The notes under the pieces: generated by a model
Told to the model about the DNA's origin: nothing
What the model saw: the letters and a program-made list of their open reading frames with translations, nothing else
Database searches by the model: none
DNA from: Faucicola osloensis_C
GTDB lineage: Bacteria > Pseudomonadota > Gammaproteobacteria > Pseudomonadales > Moraxellaceae
Direction of reading: 5' to 3'
DNA length: 64,000 nucleotides
Assembly: GCA_019353055.1 (NCBI GenBank)
Contig: JABAHL010000001.1
Location: forward strand, 310,001 to 374,000
In this document: piece by piece, positions 55,396 to 63,681 of the stretch
How the letters are laid out: each line of letters begins with the position of its first letter
How positions within the stretch are numbered: position 1 is the stretch's first letter
Translations under genes and position numbers: made by a program

Positions 55396-56709
55396 TTATG
55401 CCATTTTAATCCGCGCATCATGAAACATATCCATCTCAGGGGCAAGTACTTTCATAAAACGGTCAAAATATAACAGTTGCTTGGTGAGTAGCGCAAAATC
55501 TCTTGGGAAGTGAATACCATGGCGTTTACCGACTTCCACCATTTCAAGCAACATTTGGTTGATTTCATCAGTATGATCTTTTAATCGGTTTGGCATGGTT
55601 TGGTCAATGGTTTTTCCCATAAACAAACTATCATCTGCCAAGATTTTTTTCATCACTGATTGAAGATCTTGGGCAAGGACATCGACATTGACTTGCTCTC
55701 GCGCATGGGTCATATCCATTTCAACCATATAATGCGCCATGCCGCGATAGTCTTCTTTAGCAAAACTATCCATCATCCCCATACTGGCTTGCCAGGCTTT
55801 GGGTTCAAGTTTGCCTACAATCCCAAAATCAATAAAGCCAATACGGCCATCGGTCAACAACATCAAATTGCCTGCATGCAAATCGGCATGAAAACTATTG
55901 CACAGCATCAAGCTAGAAAACCATGTGTTTAAAGTATCTGTCATCACCTGTGCTGGGTATTTGCAGTATTGACGCATGGCAGCATCATCAATCATCGACA
56001 CCCCAAAAAACCGGGTCATGACAAGTACTTTTTTGGTACTGATATCATGATAAACATCGGGCGCGACTACTTTATGATTGTCTGTTTTTTTCAAAAAATC
56101 TTGGAAATCATCAATATTTTTGGCTTCTTGTAAGAAGTCCGTTTCTGTTGCCATACGCAAACGGATTTCATCAATAATGGGTGAAATACTGGCAAATTTT
56201 AGCGACGGTGCGATACTGTCAATCAGTTTAGTCAACCCAACCATCATGCCTAAATCGGTTTGAATGATGGTGTCTACTTCAGGTTTTTGCACTTTCAACA
56301 CCACATTATCGCCATTTTTTAAAATAGCACTGTGAACTTGGGCGATGGATGCAGATGCTAGCGGTTTGACCTCAATACTTTGAAAAACATCTTCCAATGT
56401 CTGCCCATCTTTTTCCAGTTCCTCTCTTAAGACGCCTTCAATATAGCTATAAGGCATGGGCGTGGTTTGATCCAGACAGCCTTGAAATACTGTTACATAT
56501 TCACGGGGAAAGATGGACGGGGTACTGGCAATAAACTGACCGATTTTGATATAGGTAGTACCCAACGCTTCAAAGCTTTGGCGTAGCAGCGTTGGGGTCA
56601 TTTTTTCACCTTGGACGATACGCAGCCCTGCTTTGCCAGCCACGGTTGCCGTCTTCCCGACCCGCTGAATGACATTTAAGGATTTTTTAAAAAAGTGATT
56701 TTTTTGCAT
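55396..56709 (-). CDS. ABC1/AarF/UbiB-family atypical kinase
   Basis: 437 aa. The ABC1 family KxGQ motif is 'TTYIKIGQFIASTPSIFPREYVTVFQGCLDQTTPMPY'. The Ala-rich loop and Lys are in 'LASASIAQVHSAILKNGDNVVLKVQKPEV'. Catalytic-loop and metal motifs are 'FHADLHAGNLMLLTDGRIGFIDFGIVG'. UbiB members support ubiquinone synthesis, but this one lacks the C-terminal membrane helices of UbiB and is not beside ubiE/ubiJ, so I leave it as family only. Last gene of ampG-prmC-moeB-like-ABC1; 13-base gap to the preceding gene. It converges with dnaG with only 12 bases between. Confidence 0.88.
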   Translation of the reverse strand: MQKNHFFKKSLNVIQRVGKTATVAGKAGLRIVQGEKMTPTLLRQSFEALGTTYIKIGQFIASTPSIFPREYVTVFQGCLDQTTPMPYSYIEGVLREELEKDGQTLEDVFQSIEVKPLASASIAQVHSAILKNGDNVVLKVQKPEVDTIIQTDLGMMVGLTKLIDSIAPSLKFASISPIIDEIRLRMATETDFLQEAKNIDDFQDFLKKTDNHKVVAPDVYHDISTKKVLVMTRFFGVSMIDDAAMRQYCKYPAQVMTDTLNTWFSSLMLCNSFHADLHAGNLMLLTDGRIGFIDFGIVGKLEPKAWQASMGMMDSFAKEDYRGMAHYMVEMDMTHAREQVNVDVLAQDLQSVMKKILADDSLFMGKTIDQTMPNRLKDHTDEINQMLLEMVEVGKRHGIHFPRDFALLTKQLLYFDRFMKVLAPEMDMFHDARIKMA

Positions 56710-56722
56710 GATTGACTCTAGT

Positions 56723-57535
56723 TTAAATTACGTCTGTGATAGCCGATGGGTGGCTACAAATCTCGCAGTTAGCGTCTTTATGATAGTGAAGTTTTTTAAG
56801 ATTCATGGTTTTGCCGTTCCATAGCAATAACGTTTTCGCTATAGGATTGATACCCAGTCCCAAAAAACTTAAAGCCGCTTGCGCTTGAAGGTTGCCGATG
56901 ATTTGGGTGGTACTGGCAAGCACGCCGCTAGTGGCACACGTTCGCTCATCATCCCCTGCCCCTTGAAATAAGCAATGATAGCAGCCTTGCTGCTGCGTAA
57001 ATAATGCCAGTTGCCCTGTTTGCGCAATGGCGGAGGCTGATAATAGCGACAAATTTGACTTGACAGCGATGGTATTAATAAGGTCTCGTGTTTTGAAGTT
57101 ATCGGTACAATCACAGATTAATTTGCTTAGGCTATTTATTTTCGCTTGTTCAGCTATTTGTTGATAATTATCTGCTGTCAAACGTGCTTGTATGGCGATA
57201 ACCTCACAAAATGCATTGATTTGATTTAATTTAGCTTTGGCTACCAGCGCTTTAGATTGACCGATGTCGTTTGGGGTAAATAGCGACTGCCGCTGCAGAT
57301 TGCTTTCATCAATCGTATCATCGTCAATAATAAGCATCTTGCCAATGCCAGCACGGCACAAGGTCTCTGCAAGTGGGCAACCCAGCCCGCCCATCCCAAT
57401 AATAATCGCACAGCTATTTTTTAGCCGCGTTTGTGCTTCTATATCCCAGCCTTCTAGCAATATTTGGCGGGCATAGCGTAGCATTTCTGCATCGGTTAAT
57501 TCTGTTTGTTTTGACATAGTCGTTAAATTACACAT
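56723..57535 (-). CDS. HesA/MoeB/ThiF family adenylyltransferase
   Basis: E1-like enzyme that adenylates the C-terminus of a small sulfur-carrier protein (MoaD or ThiS type). The ATP-binding motif is 'AIIIGMGGLGCPLAETLCRAGIGKMLIIDDDTIDESNLQRQSLF'. Further motifs are 'LICDCTDNFKTRDLINTIAVKSN' and a probable catalytic Cys in 'ERTCATSGVLASTTQIIGNLQAQAALSFLG'. Zinc ligands are two CxxC pairs ('GCYHCLF' and 'NCEICSH'). 270 aa, no rhodanese extension, as in MoeB. No carrier-protein gene is adjacent, so the pathway (molybdopterin or thiamine) is not fixed. A later ATG at 57517 is a possible start. It follows prmC by 37 bases. Confidence 0.85.
   Translation of the reverse strand: MCNLTTMSKQTELTDAEMLRYARQILLEGWDIEAQTRLKNSCAIIIGMGGLGCPLAETLCRAGIGKMLIIDDDTIDESNLQRQSLFTPNDIGQSKALVAKAKLNQINAFCEVIAIQARLTADNYQQIAEQAKINSLSKLICDCTDNFKTRDLINTIAVKSNLSLLSASAIAQTGQLALFTQQQGCYHCLFQGAGDDERTCATSGVLASTTQIIGNLQAQAALSFLGLGINPIAKTLLLWNGKTMNLKKLHYHKDANCEICSHPSAITDVI
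57122..57136 (-). repeat. AATAGCCTAAGCAAA motif copy 4 (in moeB-like gene)
   Basis: Minus-strand AATAGCCTAAGCAAA, encoding Asn-Ser-Leu-Ser-Lys in a loop before 'LICDCTD'. Confidence 0.6.
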
Positions 57536-57539
57536 ATTT

Positions 57540-57552
57540 ACTTAGGCTATTT
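57540..57552 (-). repeat. AATAGCCTAAGT motif copy 5 (intergenic, prmC/moeB-like)
   Basis: Minus-strand AATAGCCTAAGT in the short gap upstream of the moeB-like gene; the only non-coding copy seen. Here GGCTA-TTT-TAGCC also makes a small hairpin. Confidence 0.6.
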
Positions 57553-57572
57553 TAGCCGATTAATTTAGTACA

Positions 57573-58427
57573 CTAATTTAGTACACCTAGCGTTACCCGT
57601 TCATTGTTCCCATAGTCTTTGACGGTGATTACCTCGTCAAAGCCATTTGACAAAAACACATCCCTAACCTGTTCGCCCTGATCATACCCATGTTCAATCG
57701 CTAATAAGCCATGAGGCTGTAAAGATTGTGGCGCAGTTTTGACAATATGACAGATATCCGCCATCCCCTTATTATCCGCGATTAGCGCGCTAATGGGTTC
57801 ATCGGTTAAGCCTGCCAAGTGGGGATCATTAGGATCAATATAAGGCGGATTAGATACGATGATATCAAATTTATTGTTTTCATCTGCATTGGTTGTCATA
57901 AAGGGTTCATACCAACTGCCTTCAAAAAACGTGATATTACTAACCCCTATTCTTTTAGCATTTTCTGTTGCAATGCTAAGTGCATCAGGCGACTTATCTA
58001 CTGCGCTAACGGATGAATTTTTAAATTCGTCCGCCAGCGTGATGGCAATACAACCTGACCCCGTGCCTAAATCCAAAATATTCATTGATTTGCTTAGGCT
58101 ATTTTTATGATGATTAAGCACGGCTTCTATCAACCTCTCGGTATCAGGACGCGGTATTAACGTATGCTCATTGACTAAAAATTCATGCTGCCAAAAACTT
58201 TGTTTACCGAGCACATAAGCGAATGGTTTACCGGCTATCAGCTCCTCTAGTGCAGCAAAATATTGAGTGGCTATTGCTGCCGTTACCATTTCGCTATCAT
58301 GGGTAATAAGATAAGTCTGCCCTACATGAAGATACTCACCCAGCAACTGTTTGCGGATGTGTTTTTCAACCGTGCTTGGTACAGCCAACAATGATTGAAT
58401 GGTGTAAGATGATATTGGGTTATTCAT
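57573..58427 (-). CDS. prmC: peptide chain release factor N(5)-glutamine methyltransferase PrmC
   Basis: Methylates the GGQ glutamine of release factors RF1/RF2. SAM motif 'ILDLGTGSGCIAITLADEF' and the diagnostic 'DIIVSNPPYIDPNDPHL' (NPPY). The N-terminal helical domain has 'GKPFAYVLGKQSFWQHEFLVNEHTLIPRPDTERLIEAVL', the typical PrmC block. The start is the ATG overlapping the ampG stop by 8 bases (ATGAATAA), suggesting coupling; an upstream ATG at 58454 is possible. The prfA gene is not adjacent here. Confidence 0.92.
   Translation of the reverse strand: MNNPISSYTIQSLLAVPSTVEKHIRKQLLGEYLHVGQTYLITHDSEMVTAAIATQYFAALEELIAGKPFAYVLGKQSFWQHEFLVNEHTLIPRPDTERLIEAVLNHHKNSLSKSMNILDLGTGSGCIAITLADEFKNSSVSAVDKSPDALSIATENAKRIGVSNITFFEGSWYEPFMTTNADENNKFDIIVSNPPYIDPNDPHLAGLTDEPISALIADNKGMADICHIVKTAPQSLQPHGLLAIEHGYDQGEQVRDVFLSNGFDEVITVKDYGNNERVTLGVLN
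58089..58103 (-). repeat. AATAGCCTAAGCAAA motif copy 6 (in prmC)
   Basis: Minus-strand AATAGCCTAAGCAAA, encoding Asn-Ser-Leu-Ser-Lys just before the SAM motif 'MNILDLGTG'. Confidence 0.6.
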
Positions 58428-60018
58428 GGGTGATGTTATCGCCTCTTGTCGCATCTTGGCTCATCACATGCTTATCTACCATATAAATCAACAACAGCAC
58501 AGGAATGCCAATCAATGCGGTAAAGGTGAAAAAAGCAGGATATCCCATGGTCTCTACCATCGCACCTGAGTAACCACCCAAAATTTTTGGTGTTAACGTC
58601 ATCAATGAACTGAGCAGTGCATACTGTACCATGCTAAAGCGAATATTGGTCAATACCGATAAAAAGGCGACAAAGATGGCACTTGCTAGACCTGATGCCA
58701 GATTATCAAACATCACCGCCGAGTACATATAAAAAAAATCATGTCCCTTGCCCGCCAAAATTACAAACAATAAATTACTGGCTGACGCTAAAATAGCACC
58801 AATCAACATAGCATTCATGATTTTAAAACGCTCAGCAAGCAAGCCGCCTAAAATACCACCTACAATTGACATTCCCATCCCAAAGGTTTTGACCGCCAAG
58901 GCGATATCGGTTTTGCTAAAGCCTAAATTGACATAAAACAAGTTTGACGTCGTACCTGCCACAATATCTGAAATACGATACAAGCCTATCAATAAAATCA
59001 GCCATACGGCTTTTTTTCCATAACGAATGAAAAAGTCTTGAATCGGCGCGACCCACATGTCAACCGCGACTTGCTTTTTGATGATTTTGGCTTTTAATAA
59101 CACTAAAGCGGTGCCAATGGCGATAACCAAAGCGCCAATAAATTTAATACTCTCATAAACAAAGCCCAAAAACTTTGACTCAGTCTCTGGAAGCACATGA
59201 CCGATGACAATAAAACTGGCAATCAGCGCAATCACTGAAATTAAAAATAGTAAAAACAATTGAAAATAATCCGACATCGGGCGTTCATGCTGCTCACGAG
59301 TGACGGTGGGTTCTTTAATCAAAAGGGTGGTAACAACCCCTATGAGCATCAAAGATGCCATAATATAATAGGTTTGTTGCCAAGCAGCGTAGTTGTAAGT
59401 GGCTTTGGTCGAGCCAAAATATTCTGCCAAGAACAGCGCCCCTGCCCCTGCAACAATCAGACCGATTCGGTAGCCTGCCATAAACATACCAGAGAGTACG
59501 GGCTGCATGGATTTTTCAGCAATTTCGATGCGATAAGCATCAATCACGATGTCTTGCGTCGCCGCTGAAAAACCTAACAACACGGCAAAAAATGCCATGT
59601 AATCAAGCACAACCTCACTGGTGGGATTAAAACTACCGAGCATAAAAATTGCAAAGGCGACCACAATTTGTGCCACAACTAGCCAACTACGGCGTTGGCC
59701 TAGCATTTTGGTTAACAATGGAATCGGCACGGCATTGACGAGGGGCGACCAAACAAACTTAAACGAGTACCCGAGCATCGCCCAACTAAACATGGTGATA
59801 ATTTTGATATCAAACCCTGCTTCTTTGAGCCAAATTGATAAACTAGAAAATATCAATAGATAAGGCAGCCCTGAAGAAAAACCCAATAGCAACATCACCC
59901 AAGCGCGCTTGTCCATATAGGCTTTGATGGCTTCGCCCCAAGACTTTTTTGTGCCTGTTGAGCTTTCGCTTGGTAGCGCCGCTTGGTCGTTTGACACAGG
60001 TTGTTTTGATATTTCCAT
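58420..60018 (-). CDS. ampG: AmpG-family muropeptide MFS transporter
   Basis: Inner-membrane MFS permease that imports GlcNAc-anhydroMurNAc peptides for cell-wall recycling. The N-terminal signature 'WVMLLLGFSSGLPYLLIFSSLSIWLKEAGF', 'FKFVWSPLVNAVPIPLL', 'LGQRRSWLVVAQ' and 'GFSAATQDIVIDAYRIEI' is characteristic of AmpG. About 12-14 hydrophobic segments, 532 aa from the chosen ATG, which follows GAGAGGTAAC. A central cytoplasmic/hydrophobic insertion (around residues 240-330) matches the 14-helix AmpG form. First gene of the operon with prmC, moeB-like and ABC1 genes. Confidence 0.9.
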   Translation of the reverse strand: MEISKQPVSNDQAALPSESSTGTKKSWGEAIKAYMDKRAWVMLLLGFSSGLPYLLIFSSLSIWLKEAGFDIKIITMFSWAMLGYSFKFVWSPLVNAVPIPLLTKMLGQRRSWLVVAQIVVAFAIFMLGSFNPTSEVVLDYMAFFAVLLGFSAATQDIVIDAYRIEIAEKSMQPVLSGMFMAGYRIGLIVAGAGALFLAEYFGSTKATYNYAAWQQTYYIMASLMLIGVVTTLLIKEPTVTREQHERPMSDYFQLFLLFLISVIALIASFIVIGHVLPETESKFLGFVYESIKFIGALVIAIGTALVLLKAKIIKKQVAVDMWVAPIQDFFIRYGKKAVWLILLIGLYRISDIVAGTTSNLFYVNLGFSKTDIALAVKTFGMGMSIVGGILGGLLAERFKIMNAMLIGAILASASNLLFVILAGKGHDFFYMYSAVMFDNLASGLASAIFVAFLSVLTNIRFSMVQYALLSSLMTLTPKILGGYSGAMVETMGYPAFFTFTALIGIPVLLLIYMVDKHVMSQDATRGDNITHE

Positions 60019-60265
60019 GTTACCTCTCACTCATCACGCACGATTTACCACAAAACTGCATTAAAATCTTGCTATTGTAGCGGTTTTCTAAGTGTAGACA
60101 AACTAAAATTATTATAGATGTCTGAAACAAGGGGGCACTGCAATCAAGTCGATAACTGAGTGAATGTCTGCAAACTTGTCATATTTCAATTTTTTAAATT
60201 TTAAGCCTATTAAATAAGCCTGACGTAAGCAGCTAGGTTTTGAACCTGCTATTTTATGGTAATAT

Positions 60266-60273
60266 GCTATACT
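60266..60273 (+). promoter_or_regulatory. candidate extended -10 promoter for hicB-like/cysB
   Basis: TGCTATACT at 60265-60273 fits an extended -10 (TGn-TATAAT). It lies about 50 bases before the HicB-like start; the -35 is poor. Confidence 0.35.
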
Positions 60274-60325
60274 TGACACCCTGCGGTGACTTTCAACCTT
60301 TTTGTTAGCGGCTTTGAGGCAAATT

Positions 60326-60724
60326 ATGCAATACCCGATTGCTATCTATCAGCAAAATAATGCCTATCATGTCACGGTACCTGATATTGAAAGCATATCT
60401 GTAGTCGATAGTAGCATGGCAGGCGCAGTGTCTAATACACGTATGGCGGTGATGAGCCATTTATATCACCTAATTGAAGAAGATTTACCGATTCCTCAGC
60501 CCTCGTCTGTCACCGAGCATTTGATAAAACCTAAATACGCAGGCTATACTTGGGCCATCGTGAGTGTTGAGTTATCACGAATTATGGGAAAAACCGTCGA
60601 AGTCACTTTACAGTTACCCAGCCAGCTTATTTCACAAGCCACTGAGCAATTTGCTGACGAGTCACTTGATAAAATCGTGTTAATGGCATTAAAAAGCTAT
60701 GTAAAAAATCAGTCTAATGGCTAA
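60326..60724 (+). CDS. orphan HicB-like antitoxin family protein
   Basis: 132 aa from the ATG following GAGGCAAATT. The N-terminal HicB-like fold is 'YPIAIYQQNNAYHVTVPDIESISVVDSSMAGAVSNTRMAVMSHLYHLIEEDLPIPQPSS' (degenerate RNase-H-like HicB domain). The C-terminal part 'VEVTLQLPSQLISQATEQFADESLDKIVLMALKSYV' looks like a ribbon-helix-helix or short helical DNA-binding end. No HicA-like toxin gene lies upstream (295-base gap) or downstream (cysB follows after 86 bases), so it is an orphan. It may act as a regulator with cysB as neighbour; function not established. Confidence 0.75.
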   Translation: MQYPIAIYQQNNAYHVTVPDIESISVVDSSMAGAVSNTRMAVMSHLYHLIEEDLPIPQPSSVTEHLIKPKYAGYTWAIVSVELSRIMGKTVEVTLQLPSQLISQATEQFADESLDKIVLMALKSYVKNQSNG

Positions 60725-60809
60725 TTTTGTTAATATTTAAGTTCAACCAATCTCATATAGCGAGCATTTTATTTCGTTTTTTTATTCGTTTTTTTATTAA
60801 GGTCATTTT

Positions 60810-61736
60810 ATGGCAATCAATGTTGTCATCAATCAACGTTATTTACAAATCCAGCTCAAACAACTTGAAACCGTTTGGCAGACTGTGATTAATAATTACA
60901 ATTTGAGCCAAGCCGCCAAAGTATTACACACCAGTCAATCCAGTCTGAGTAAACATATTGCTGCGCTCGAAAGTCAGCTTCGGGCAGAAGTTTTTGTGCG
61001 GCAGGGTAAGCGATTGGTGGGTCTATCCCCTATCGGTGAACTGCTACTACCGCATATTGAGAAAATCTTTGTGGAAGTACGGTCGATTGAAAATTTAACT
61101 TTAGACTTTCAAAATCCCCATCAGGGTGAGTTGTCAATTGCCACGACCCATACCCAAGCACGTTATGTGTTGCCTTGGGTGATACAGCGCTTTAGACAAC
61201 AATTTCCCAATGTGCATCTGATTTTACATCAAGCCGACCCTGAGTCGATTGCCAATATGGTGGCACAAGGTCAAGCCGATATTGGCATCGCAACTGAATC
61301 GCTGCTTGCGCACGATAATCTACACTGTATTCGCTATTATGATTGGTATCATCATGTGATTGTGCCAGTGGGTCATGAGCTTGAGAATCGCACCGAAATT
61401 GATATCCAAACCTTAGCGAAATATCCGATTATCACTTATCACGGCGGTTTTACGGGTCGTGGTGCGATTGATAGAGCCTTTAGCGCGGCAGAACTGACCC
61501 CTAATATCGTGCTTACTGCTTTGGATGCTGATGTGATTAGTACCTATGTCGGTATTGGTATGGGCGTAGGGACGATTGCTGAAATGGCATTTGAAGGTCA
61601 GCATTATCGCAATCTTGTCAAAATTCCAACGAAAATTTTTGGAAAACATGTGACGTGGATAGCCACCCGTGTCGATGGGGATATCCGTAATTTTGGCAAA
61701 GCTTTCATTGATATTTGTCAGCAACAATTTGGGTGA
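60810..61736 (+). CDS. cysB: LysR-family regulator CysB
   Basis: LysR-type activator of the cysteine/sulfate assimilation regulon. The HTH is 'NNYNLSQAAKVLHTSQSSLSKHIAALESQLRAEVFVRQGKRLVGLSPIGE'. The effector domain has CysB-typical text 'LSIATTHTQARYVLPWVIQRFRQQFPNVHLILHQADPESIANMVAQGQADIGIATE' and 'ITYHGGFTGRGAIDRAFSAAELTPNIVLTALDADVISTYVGIGMGVGTIAEMAF'. These include the Thr/Gln and Thr residues used for N-acetylserine or sulfate binding in CysB. AAGGTCATTTT precedes the ATG. 308 aa, slightly shorter than E. coli CysB (324 aa). Confidence 0.92.
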   Translation: MAINVVINQRYLQIQLKQLETVWQTVINNYNLSQAAKVLHTSQSSLSKHIAALESQLRAEVFVRQGKRLVGLSPIGELLLPHIEKIFVEVRSIENLTLDFQNPHQGELSIATTHTQARYVLPWVIQRFRQQFPNVHLILHQADPESIANMVAQGQADIGIATESLLAHDNLHCIRYYDWYHHVIVPVGHELENRTEIDIQTLAKYPIITYHGGFTGRGAIDRAFSAAELTPNIVLTALDADVISTYVGIGMGVGTIAEMAFEGQHYRNLVKIPTKIFGKHVTWIATRVDGDIRNFGKAFIDICQQQFG

Positions 61737-61782
61737 TTGATTTTTTTGGATTCGCCATTATAAAGGGACTACTATTCTTTTT

Positions 61783-62808
61783 ATGATGACTACAATGATG
61801 ACAAAGATGACCAAACAAATCCCTATTTCATTTTTAGACCTTGTTCCTGTACCTGAAGGCAGTGACGCCAAAAACGCGCTTAAGCAAGCAGTGACTGTTG
61901 CCCAAACTGCCGAACAAGTAGGTTTTAACCGCTATTGGCTGGCTGAGCACCACAACATGCGCGGCATTGCCAGTACCGCAACCAGTGTGTTGCTAGCTCA
62001 CATTGGCGCTCACACCTCAACGATTCGAATTGGCTCGGGTGGTATCATGCTGCCTAACCATGCACCGTTAGTGGTTGCAGAACAATTTGGTACGTTAGCC
62101 ACTTTGTATGGCGAACGTATCGATCTTGGTGTCGGTCGTGCCCCTGGTACGGATGGGGCAACCTTCCGTGCCTTGCGCCGCACCATGAATGATGCTGAAA
62201 ACTTCCCGCAAGATGTGCAAGAGCTGATGCATTATTTTGACCCGCTCGATGGTCAGACAGTGACTGCCATGCCTGCTAATGGCTTAAATGTCCCGGTTTG
62301 GATTTTAGGGTCGTCTTTATTTGGTGCCAGTCTTGCCGCTGCATTAGGCTTGCCTTATGTATTTGCGTCGCATTTTGCCCCGCAGATGTTATCGCAAGCG
62401 GTGACATTGTACCGTGAGAATTTCAAGCCCTCTAGCCATTTGCAACAACCTTATGTGATGGTAGCAAGTAACTTGCTATTGGCCGACACCGATGAGGAAG
62501 CCGCTTATCAATTCACCTCAGCGCAGCAAAGTTTTGTCAATTTGCGCCGTGGTAAACCCTCACAAATGCCAAAACCGATTGAGAATATTGATGCTTTTTG
62601 GACATCTGCAGAAAAATACATGGTTGAATCGTCGTTGGCAATTTCGTTTGTCGGTACACCTGACAGTGTCAAACCCAAACTTGACCATTTTCTTGAGACT
62701 ATCCGTCCTGATGAATTGATTGTCACTTGTAATATTTATGACCAACAAGCCCGCCTCAACTCCTTATCTTTGGTAAAAGCGCTTGATTTATTTAGTTTAA
62801 ATAGCTAA
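61783..62808 (+). CDS. LLM class flavin-dependent oxidoreductase (YhbW-like)
   Basis: Luciferase-like monooxygenase-fold enzyme using reduced FMN/F420. Family blocks: 'PISFLDLVPVPEGSDAKNALKQAVTVAQTAEQVGFNRYWLAEHHNMRGIASTATSVLLAHIGAHTSTIRIGSGGIMLPNHAPLVVAEQFGTLATLYGERIDLGVGRAPGTDGATFRALRR'. These match the YhbW subgroup, and 'VWILGSSLFGASLAAALGLPYVFASHFAP' is also present. Substrate unknown. Several ATGs at the start (61783, 61786, 61798, 61801, 61810) leave the exact N-terminus open. The terminator follows. Confidence 0.87.
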   Translation: MMTTMMTKMTKQIPISFLDLVPVPEGSDAKNALKQAVTVAQTAEQVGFNRYWLAEHHNMRGIASTATSVLLAHIGAHTSTIRIGSGGIMLPNHAPLVVAEQFGTLATLYGERIDLGVGRAPGTDGATFRALRRTMNDAENFPQDVQELMHYFDPLDGQTVTAMPANGLNVPVWILGSSLFGASLAAALGLPYVFASHFAPQMLSQAVTLYRENFKPSSHLQQPYVMVASNLLLADTDEEAAYQFTSAQQSFVNLRRGKPSQMPKPIENIDAFWTSAEKYMVESSLAISFVGTPDSVKPKLDHFLETIRPDELIVTCNIYDQQARLNSLSLVKALDLFSLNS

Positions 62809-62833
62809 TCAAAACCCTAAAAACGCAAACCAC

Positions 62834-62866
62834 AAAAAAGCCCAAGATTAACTTGGGCTTTTTTAT
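62834..62866. terminator. bidirectional rho-independent terminator, LLM gene / kdsB
   Basis: Stem AAAAAAGCCCAAG / CTTGGGCTTTTTT with loop ATTAA, between convergent genes. Confidence 0.88.
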
Positions 62867-63660
62867 TATTTCAATAACTCTGATAACGCCAACTCATTGA
62901 GCCGATCCAAATCCTCTTGCGTGTCTACACCGGGCGGCAACAATTCTGAAGCGATATCAATGGCGATACGCATGCCTTGCTCCAAAATACGCAATTGCTC
63001 CAATGATTCAAGCTGCTCAAGCTCACCTTGCTGCCAGACACTAAATTGTTGTAGCAAACTGACCCGATAAGCATAGATGCCTAGGTGTCGATAAGCGTTT
63101 TTTGGCGCGCTATTTTCATCACTGTTTGGCTGGTCGGTCAACAATGCTGTATGACGATCACAAGGAATCGGTGCTCGGCTAAAATACAAGGCTTCCTTTT
63201 GGGCATTTTTGACGACTTTGACCACCGATGGCCGTAAAAACTCTTCAACGCTTTGGATAGGTTCAGCCAAAGTCGCCATCACGCAATCCTTTTTTTGTAG
63301 CAGAAGCTCAGTCACTTGTTTGATGAGGCCTGCAGGCACGAGTGGTTCATCGCCTTGCATATTAATCACGATATCTTCAGTTGACCACTGCTGAAGTCTA
63401 GCTACTTCAGCAAGCCTATCAGTGCCAGACGCATGATTGCGGTCAGTCATGATGACAGCTGTCCCATAGTCTTGACACAGTTTAGCGATGCTATCATCAT
63501 CTGTTGCCACAAAAATATCATCGGCAATTCCCGCCGATTTCACCGCATTGGCACGATCAATCACCCATAGAATCATCGGTTTGCCATGAATTTCTAACAG
63601 CGGTTTGTTGGGCAGTCGGGTACTTTTTAGACGGGCTGGTATGACCAAATGTTTTAACAT
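62866..63660 (-). CDS. kdsB: 3-deoxy-manno-octulosonate cytidylyltransferase
   Basis: Activates KDO to CMP-KDO for lipopolysaccharide core assembly. N-terminal nucleotide-binding signature 'LVIPARLKSTRLPNKPLLEIHGKPMILWVIDRA', then 'DDIFVATDDDSIAKLCQDYG', 'HASGTDRLAEVARL', 'DIVINMQGDEPLVPAGLIKQV' and 'YFSRAPIPCDR', with 'RHLGIYAYRVSLLQQF' and 'EQLEQLRILEQGMRI'-like end. 264 aa, usual length. Good ribosome-binding site AGGAAATACAAT. It is downstream of lpxK on the same strand, a common arrangement in gammaproteobacteria. Confidence 0.95.
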   Translation of the reverse strand: MLKHLVIPARLKSTRLPNKPLLEIHGKPMILWVIDRANAVKSAGIADDIFVATDDDSIAKLCQDYGTAVIMTDRNHASGTDRLAEVARLQQWSTEDIVINMQGDEPLVPAGLIKQVTELLLQKKDCVMATLAEPIQSVEEFLRPSVVKVVKNAQKEALYFSRAPIPCDRHTALLTDQPNSDENSAPKNAYRHLGIYAYRVSLLQQFSVWQQGELEQLESLEQLRILEQGMRIAIDIASELLPPGVDTQEDLDRLNELALSELLK

Positions 63661-63681
63661 ATTGTATTTCCTAAGAGTCTT

